Source: Amblyomma americanum (Eukaryota > Arthropoda > Arachnida > Ixodida > Ixodidae). Taken from it: a DNA stretch of 64,000 bases. A model generated the notes under the pieces. The model saw only the letters and a program-made list of their open reading frames with translations, had not been told where the DNA came from and searched no databases. Shown one piece after another: positions 48,501 to 57,500 of the stretch; position 1 is the stretch's first letter, and every line of letters starts with the position of its first letter. The stretch lies in the NCBI RefSeq assembly GCF_052857255.1, contig NC_135505.1, positions 47,332,507-47,396,506 of the forward strand, written 5' to 3'. The position numbers were made by a program, and so were the translations under genes.

Positions 48501-51500
48501 GCTGATCATTTCAGCCTCGTCCTGCCATCTGTTACTTTTTCTGGTTGGCTTAGTGTGTAGAGCTTGTCGGGGTGAATAGAGGGAGAGATACGATTTCCCC
48601 GCTTAATCGCGACTGACAGTTCAAACCATCAACCTCACGCTGTGATTGCAAGTGCTGCCGAGTGCAAGCCAACGACAGCGGGTCATTTTCATGGGAACAA
48701 AGTACCGTATTTACACGATTGTAAGTTGACCCCCCCACATCACATTTCTTAAATAGAAAAAAAAAAAAACTGAGGTCGTTTACGCTTGGCCTTTAACAAT
48801 AGAATGCGATAGCACTATCCTGCAGCCTCCACTTATCGCCAGCCGCTATCGGCTGCCGTGTGCGGGAGCGCCTGTAGGCGCATTCCAAAACAAGAATATA
48901 TTAGTCGCTGGACTACTCCTCCACACTTGCGCCATCGCACTCACTAGGGCTGCCGTCGTGATAGCTGCTGCGGTCTCACAGCTCGTCGTTCTAACATTGT
49001 CGTGCAGCGAAATTCCACACTTCGCAAACAGCCATGTCACGACATCGCTTGGAACACCTGCAAATTTTGTCTCGCTGCAGCTGCCATATCTGATCACCCG
49101 TTGCGAACGTCAAAGTTGCGGCTCAGAGCGTAGTTCGTTTCTTCGGCGTAAAGAATGAGAGCCATCTTGAATGAAGCCATGAACAAGCACCAGTCGCTTA
49201 CCGGACCCAGAGCTGAAATGACGAATGATGAAGCATACACTACATTAAACTTTTGAAACGCGGCCGGTAGTAGTCAAATGCGTCACAGCCAAAGAGAAAC
49301 ACGTGAGCGGCATCGGCTCTTCCGTTGGCTACCAACACTACACGGCGCGCGCTGCGGTTCCGTGTGGGGGCGTGGCCGCGATTCGAACAGCGGCTCTTCC
49401 ATGAACTATCAACGCTCCTTTGAGCGCCGAGTGCGCAGTTGAAAGTAAACAAAAAAAGCTTGGACAACGCCTACTAAGAGTAGAATGCGACTGCGTTATC
49501 AGGCCACCGCCGCTTATCAGCAGACGCAATCTGCGGCCACGTGTGGGGAGTGCGCTGGTGCCGGTTTGCTGCTTATCAACAGCCACCATAGCGCCATGGA
49601 TGCCGGTTCTGCGCATTGACAGCTGCTCAAGGCCAGCACCAGGAGCAATGAGATGGAGCCATGCACCAAAAGTGCAACCACGCTGTAGCATGCCTGATAT
49701 CTCGTTTGTCTCGCCTTGACTTATGGTGCGATGCTTTGGTTTCGATTTTAAGTTGACCCCCCCACTTCGGATTTTAGTTGTCAGGGTGGAACCAGCGGAA
49801 CACAGACGCAGGACAAGAAAAGGAGGTACACACCTTTTCTGTGTACCTCCTTTTCTTGTCCTGCGTCTGTGTTCCGCTGGTTCCACCCTGACAACATTAT
49901 GAACCAACTAGCCCAGCAATTTACGCTCCTTCGGATTTTAGAATTTTGAAAAACAGGTCACCTTACGGTTGTGTAAATACGGTAGTAGGGCAGTTTGCCG
50001 ACATAAAAGGCCATTTATTGCTGCTACAGCAATGACGGCGGCTAGCAACAAAATGCCCTAAGGGATCAAGCTTGTCGGATTCAGCAGCTGGGTTATGAGC
50101 TAGTGTATGCCCATGCTAGGGCATGGAAGGCGCTTCGTGGCTGGGCGGGGCAATTTCACAGGACACCTTTAACAGTTAGGTAAGGGCCGCACCCCAACTT
50201 GGCAGCCGGTAATTTGGTAAAAAAAATGTAGAGTTTCTTCATGTGCGCATAACTTTGCCCACATGGTACATTATGCTGTGAGGTGACTGATAACTGCTTG
50301 CGACACTGGATACAATCACACACACCGTCGTACCAAGCCCCAGACTCTGCCTGGTACCGCAAACATGCGGTGCCCCAGTGCTGCTATCTCATCTTGTGCG
50401 CTGAGCATTCGCACCAGCAAGGAGAAAACATTATGCTGTGCAAAAAAACTAGAATAGGGAGTATCCAGACTAGAGGCGCATTTCGTTGTGGCAGTGCGCT
50501 ACCCGTCCGGCTTGGGCAATATATGTGCCATAGCAGCTCACTGTTTGCCTGGTGTCGCTGGGCCTAGCGTGCTTCGCATCGAAGCCACAGCAAAAGTGCT
50601 TTCAGTCTAGTCACAGTTTACTATAAAAGGTCTAACATTGTTACCAGTTTACCACCACATTATAATGAACATGTACCATATATACTCCCGCAATGAACCC
50701 ACTTTTTCTCCAGAAAGGTTGACATCAGTTTGGGTGGAGGGTTCATTACGCGAGAAAATATTTTTTTGGGAGGGTCGAGATTTCATATCATGTGTCCGTC
50801 CTTCTGTCATCAACAAACGCACGTGTTCAGACGCGTCCCTGTCGCTGGTGCTTAGCATCATTTACCTGGACGTGATCCGACAATTTTGTGGTAGCCGGTG
50901 GCAGCCAATCGCGGCGAGATAAAGCGAACAGGCTGAACACTGGCCCTGATAGTCGGGTACGCATTTTTCACATGAGGTTAGGAAAGAAACTCACTGGACG
51001 GTTGAGAGTGTGTAATGCGAACGTTTAAGCCTTGGTTTACGGCACACAACGGCTTGGCGCTCTGCCAAGTTCGCCGAGCGCGCTGCACCCCCCCCCCCCC
51101 CCTCCTCTGGCAGGAGCTTACTCAAAAGATAAACAAGTACGCGGCGATGTTTATCTTCATCTTGGCGCGCTCCATGGTCTGCGCTGTGGACGGTGCAAAA
51201 ACTGAGGAACCTGCTACAAAAAGCTAACGGCTAAAAAAAAAGATTAAATTCTCTGCGACAAAAGTGGGCGGCAGGTTCATTATGCGAGTGGGTTCATTAC
51301 GGGAGTACGTACAATTGATTTTTGCAACGCCTACTACAGTGAAGCGCGTGGAAAAGCAGGCCAGGTGAACTCGACCTCACACCTGACGGCCATGGGGTAC
51401 ACGTGTGGTGCATTGCTGCAAATTGTGGCCAAGGTATCATTACTGTCAGTCGAGCGCCGGATCTTGGATCTTAGCTTAGAATCGCGTGACATTTGCCAGT

Positions 51501-54500
51501 AAACTGATCTAGCAGCCTATTTTACTCTATGCGGTTAATTCACACCAGTCATCGGGCGTGCATCCTATCATGCATACTTTCAATGCATTATGCATTTGAA
51601 GGATTCACTGGGACTGCTCTAATTCATCACAAAAATGCGTGTTGCAGCATAAAAAAAAGGGTCGCATAATTGGGGCTCTGTTGTATAGCATAGACCGCTT
51701 ATAATGCATTCTGCGGGAGTCGGGAAAACCCGCATTATAAGCGGTACTGCACTATAACCAAAACATAGGTTTCCCATGCATTAGCGTTTTCAGAATGGCC
51801 GGCCTACCTTTCAAAGTGACCTGACAATGCATCAGACGCACAACACTGCAATCACAAGCAACAAAGAAGTTTATTTGATCTTTTTTGTCGAAGCATCATA
51901 ATGAATGAAAGAACGACGTTATTTTAGTCTAGCGCTGCGATTGAACTGCGTTGCTAATGACGTCATCTTCAAAAACAGTGAGGTACTTCAGTGCTTGCTC
52001 GCTGATGTTTCTCTGAGCGCAGTAGAGGCGCAGTTTCTTGCAACAATCGAGCGCGTCTTTGCACGAAACTTCTGCTGCACTTTCACTCACTTCGTCAGGT
52101 TCATCCTTGGGTAGAGGCTCATAGCGACCGCGCATCGCTGCCATGATGAATTCACCTGTGGCGGCTACTTCACACACAACGCCGTCGGGTTCGGTGATGA
52201 CAACGACGAGCTTATCTCGTGCCGGTCCTTGAAACGCTGAATAGAACCATTCAGTGGGTTGAAACCATCATGCGGTTCAAGCAAAGCGGCGACATCATTT
52301 TACTGTGACGCACGAATCCGCTTCCTTGCAAGCGACGCAGAGTCTTCGTGTAGCTGTTGTCGCAACTTGTCGCTGTCCTTCCAAATGGCGGACAGAGTAA
52401 CGTCGGCGACACCGTACTTTTTTGCCACCGTAGCCTTTTTCAAACCGCTCTCAACGTCCCTCATAATGCTCTGCTTGATTTCGAGAGCTTGCCGTTTCCT
52501 GGCTTCGGAGGAGCAGACGTCAAAGGAACTGAAGGCAGCCGAGGCTGGTAAAATTGCCTACATTGTCAACTTTTCGCTACACCTGACGACACATATCTCG
52601 CTCATGGGCTCAAGCGGGACAAGTCGCTGCCGCACGTGTGCGCGGTACGAGCAGCGCTTGCAGCATCATGCCGAGCTCGCCGCCGCTTCAGCATGCTCGT
52701 CTGGCTGTGCGATCACGCGCTTTCAAGTTTTGTATAATCGGGGAGGTGCATCGGAGAATGAGAGGAAAAAAGCATGCTTTGCAACTTCTGTTTTTTTTTT
52801 CTATCCTCTCCTGCCTTCTGTCTTGCCTTGAGCCAGGCTGACAATGCTCCCCCACCCCGCCTGTTGCCCCCTTCTTGCACAATCTGGGCAGTACGCTCCT
52901 CCCGCCTGCCGGTACTGAGGGGCCCGCACTGGTACACGGGCTGCCAGGCTATCCAGAACCCGCACTATATGCGGTCTTTGGTTACGCACTGCCACGTAGT
53001 AAGCGGTGCGCCAATACATTGAACTCTATGGGAAGCGAAGCAGTTGTCACAAAAAGCCGCGTACAATGTGCTCCCACATTATAAGCGGTTACGTTATAAA
53101 GGGTCTGAGCTGTAGTTGGAAAAATAGCTTCCCTGTGACAGCACATAATGTTGCCCTTCCTATCAAGGGAGGGCACCTGCACTGCCATAGATGGTGTGAC
53201 CGTTGCAGGCACTAAGAGAAAGAACTTTCCCTCTCTTCGGCATCAGGAGCCTGTTGCATTTGGACGTTTTGGTTTGGCGTGGCTCTGCTCTCTGTCAGTG
53301 GGATGAAGCTTCGTGAGAATGTACCATTGTCACCACTTCGTGCACTTTTGTGTGCACTCCCAGGCACCCTTAGAGCGTGTGGGAGTAGCGGTCTCGGTCA
53401 CAGAGGAGATGCCCTCGACTCAGCGTGGCAAGCTCAGCCGGAGACGAGCTACCAAGTCACAAGGGGGTTGGTCGTTTGGTGCCCAGCTTTAGCCGGTCGC
53501 AAGCCAGAGAATGGGTCGGAGCCAAAGGTTCACAAAACAAAAGTTTATACAGCTAAGAGACAATACAGAGATTTCACAATCACTCGTACGGGCACATACA
53601 AAGTGATTTACAAATATAATGCAACTCGTGCAAAGTAGCGATGGAGAGAGATTACAATTTAGTAAAATACCTTCACCTGAAGTGCACTAACACACAGAGA
53701 GACAAACACAATTTGTTCACCGGGCACTGGGACAGTCCGACGACCTAAGGAGCACGACAGGGCCGATCCGCAGGTTGGCGCACGTTGCCTCGCTGCTCCG
53801 TGGCTGGGCGGTGGTGTTCTCCCGGGAGTTGAGCGGGTGCACTTCTCGGAAGCTTGAACGGCGGCCCGGGCTAACAGACAGCGGTTGCAGCCCCTCATTT
53901 ATAGGCGCAGACCGCGTCTGTTTGTTCTTCGCGCCAAGGCAGGCGTGCACATACACGCAGCTTCAACTGCACAAACTCCTTCTCCTTCTCACGCCGGGCA
54001 CGCGCCCCATTGGTCGAGCGTGGAAACCGCCTTTCAGAAAAATCTAGGTCATTCTCGCCACGCAGGGTCGTTGGCGCAAGAGCGAAGGGGAGAGGGTATC
54101 ACTTTAGTGCGGTCAAGGTCATGCCCTCTCTGTCGACTATGAGTAGAAACTACTCAGACATTCTAGAGAAATCGATGCCGCACGTGGCTATGTTTATTTT
54201 GGCGCCGCGCCGGCGAGCTGAGTGGAAAGTTACGCACCCCCCGGGGTTCCTTCCCCGCTGTTTTCTGTTTTATTTTAAAGCGCGCGGGCGCGATTGCTTA
54301 CGCGCAGTGCCGGTTTTTTTGAAGATGCGCCAAATTTTGTGAGAACCATATATACAGTAAACTCTCTTTTACTCGAAGTTGTAAAATCTGAGTAAATTTT
54401 TAGGATAAGTGGAGTTTCGAGTTAAGCAAAATGCCGAAAATCTTCTTGCTTGGGTCACTGAAAGAGCCAGTAACAACCAGTACTCCTAACAAACACTGCA

Positions 54501-57500
54501 CTGCACAATGGCAGCTCTTGTAATAAACACAAAAAGAATTCGCAGGAAAACATGATTTTTCTTATTTTGGAAAGAAGAACTGGGTGATGCTTGCCTGCTT
54601 CGCATTTGCATTCGGGCCGAGAAAAGCGTGTTCGAGCTGCTGAACGCATCATCGCATCAGCCGTTGGTCGGCGCCACTGTGTTCAATTTTGTTGCAGAGC
54701 TAGCGTACGATGTTTCTTGTTTCTGCAGTTGTTGGCGCCTCCCGAGGCTCTTCCTCGTCAACATGATTCTCTCCGTCGTTCACTGCCATTTCAATGATAT
54801 CGGCGTTGAACAGCATTCCAGTAACTCTCATGTCTAGCTCGTATATAGCGTACTCTTCAAAAGTGACCTCGCCGTCTTCGGCATCGCTGGCGCAGCCAGT
54901 TGCCTTGCGAACTTCGTCGCAAAGTTCATCACAACCACTGAACTCGTCAGTATCTGGTTGCAGTGATTTCTCAGCCCAAGAAAGTCCTGCGTGCGCAAAA
55001 ACAATTCGCAGTTGTCAATGGACGGACTTTTTGCCAGGTTTCGGTGATGAGGTGAACTGCACCCAGAAAATCTATCTCATACTTCTTACCACTTTCGTAA
55101 AAACACAAAATTCAATGCAGCAGGCTCTTCCTATCGAACTTGCGAGCAATCTCATTGACTCTTTGGTCCATCAGCTGGAGCACGGACATCATGTTAGCCA
55201 GCAGGAACTCCAGCGTGACTGCCTCCAAGTTGTCAATGTTCCCATGGCTGGGACAGTTGCCCACAATGAACAACAGTTTCCAACCGTCTTTCGCCATTTT
55301 GCGATCAAGAGCGCGGACATATTCTTCAAAGAGCGCTGCAGTCATCCACGCCGTTTTATTGGCGCGGCAAGTCAAATCTCTCGGGAGCCATGCATTTCAA
55401 AGCACCTCGGGTTGAGTGACTTGCCGATACCAAGCAGCGGCAGCTTTTCATCACCGGTAGGGTTGGCCCCGAAAAGTACTGTCACCCTGTCTTTGCGCTG
55501 CTTAGTGCCTGAGCTCTTTGGTGTGTATGTGCAGCTCAGCAGCATCTTAGAGAAGAGGGCTGCTTTGTCGAGGTTGAAAATGTCCTTGTCCGCGTAAGCC
55601 TTTTGTAGCTTGTCGAGGCGGTGGTTGCACCAGGTACGTATCTGCAGCTCCTTCACCGACGGACCCGCTGTCGTCATGGATAGGCTTCGAGGCCTTGTTA
55701 TTTCTCTTAAATTGTTCAAACCAGTCATTGCTGCAGTTGAAGTCTGTGTGGCCCATCTGCAATGCCAGTGCGTCTGCTTTCTTCATCATCGTTTGGGTGC
55801 TCATAGGAAGGTTGGCTGCCCTCGTATTCTGGAAACACAACATGAGTGCTGCTTCGATGTCCAGGAATCTCGAGGCTCGAATCCGCTTCCGCTTGCTGGA
55901 GTGGCTTTGCTCAAAGCCATTGAAGACCTTCTGCCTAATCTGTAGTATTGTCGAGAACGCCAACAAAGGAATGGCAATTCTTTGGCAATGCTTGTTGGAC
56001 CTTTCCTTGATTAAGGCGGCTTTTTTCTCTTCCGTCGGGGATTTGCACAACTTTGGGCGGGACATTTTCGTCGCCCGGTGCGCACACCACATACACACAA
56101 CAAATTGAAGTGAACGCGTTGCACACATAGCGCGATGAAACAGAACTGCGCAATCGCCCCGAGAGCTCTTCCTAGCGGGCACACGAGAAAGGCGGTGGAC
56201 TGGACTGACCACCCGATAAGACCAGCCCTAGCGCGCAAGCGGCGCACACGTGACTGATCCCAAAATTGCTTGACGTGGTTGACTGAAAACCGCTGTGTCT
56301 ATGGGAATTTTGTGTTCGTCCTTCGATCATGACCGCGTTCGGCAGCTAGCAGGAACCAAGCGCTCGCTCGGAGCCCGTACCACCTTTTGGTATTGGCCTT
56401 TGCCTTCAGTCCTCCCATTCAGAATTTCGAGATATCCATATTACGCCCAAAAAATGCTTCGAGTCTAAGGGGAGCAATTACATAGCACCTATGGGAGGTG
56501 AAGGCACGGGGTAGAAAACTTTCGACTCGGCCGATATTTCGAGGTATGCAAGTTCGAGTTAACGAGGGTTTACTGTACTTGTGTAGGGGCCGCACTACGT
56601 CAAAACTGCGGAAAAAAAAGTGTGGCCCTTACACGAATATATAAGTTACGTTCCTGCAAAGCTTCATCCCACTGACAGAGAGCAGAGCCATGCCGAAACG
56701 TTCAAATGCGACAAGCTCCTGATGCCGAAGAGAGAGAAACTTCTTTCCCTTAGTGCCTGCAGTGGCCACACCATCTGTGGCGCTGGTGTTGTGGCGGTGT
56801 AGGTGCCCTCCCTTGATAGGAAGGGCAACTTAACGTGCCGTCATGGGGAAGCTAAACCTAAGACCTAAGTGGACAGTGAGTCCCCACAAGCGGCTTCCTC
56901 AGTATAGGATAAAATTTTCTTAAACTACAAAGTTTCCTTTCAAGCTGTACAGCCTTTCCTTATAGCTATATGGCTGTGCTTGGGTGCATGGTAATGAGCG
57001 ATCACTTTAATTTCTAATTTACTCCACCTTGGAAGAGTCCCCCCAACAACATTGGGCAGGCAGCATTGGTAGTGTGCCAGCATTGCTACACTTGTGCACT
57101 GGCTCTGTACAGCAGCCATGAAGTTTATGAAACATGGCTTGGCAAAGAAATTTAATACGTTTGCTGCCAGAATGCATTGGTGTATGGGGCAGAGGCTGTT
57201 AAAAACATGTTATTATTAAAGCCGCGATTAGGAAATAAATCTTCAGAGAATACGTACATTTTCGTACTAAATCGAAAGATGCAATTTTGAAATGTAAAGC
57301 TTGTCCTTGTGCACTTATGCAATATGTAGTGTAAGTGGTTAGTCAAGAGCTTTTAAGAAATTTTGCTGCAGAGAACTTGTTAAAGTGCCTGCCATTTGTT
57401 GCTCCTGACATTAAGGAATGCAGTAAGGGTAGAATTATTATCCTGCCTATCGAGAAGTTGAGAAACAGGAATATAATTGCACCCTGCCTGCCGAGAAGTT

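Noticed and set aside
51079..51095. Long C-run as a structured (i-motif) element
   Set aside because: A single homopolymer inside a MITE; simple slippage is enough to explain it.
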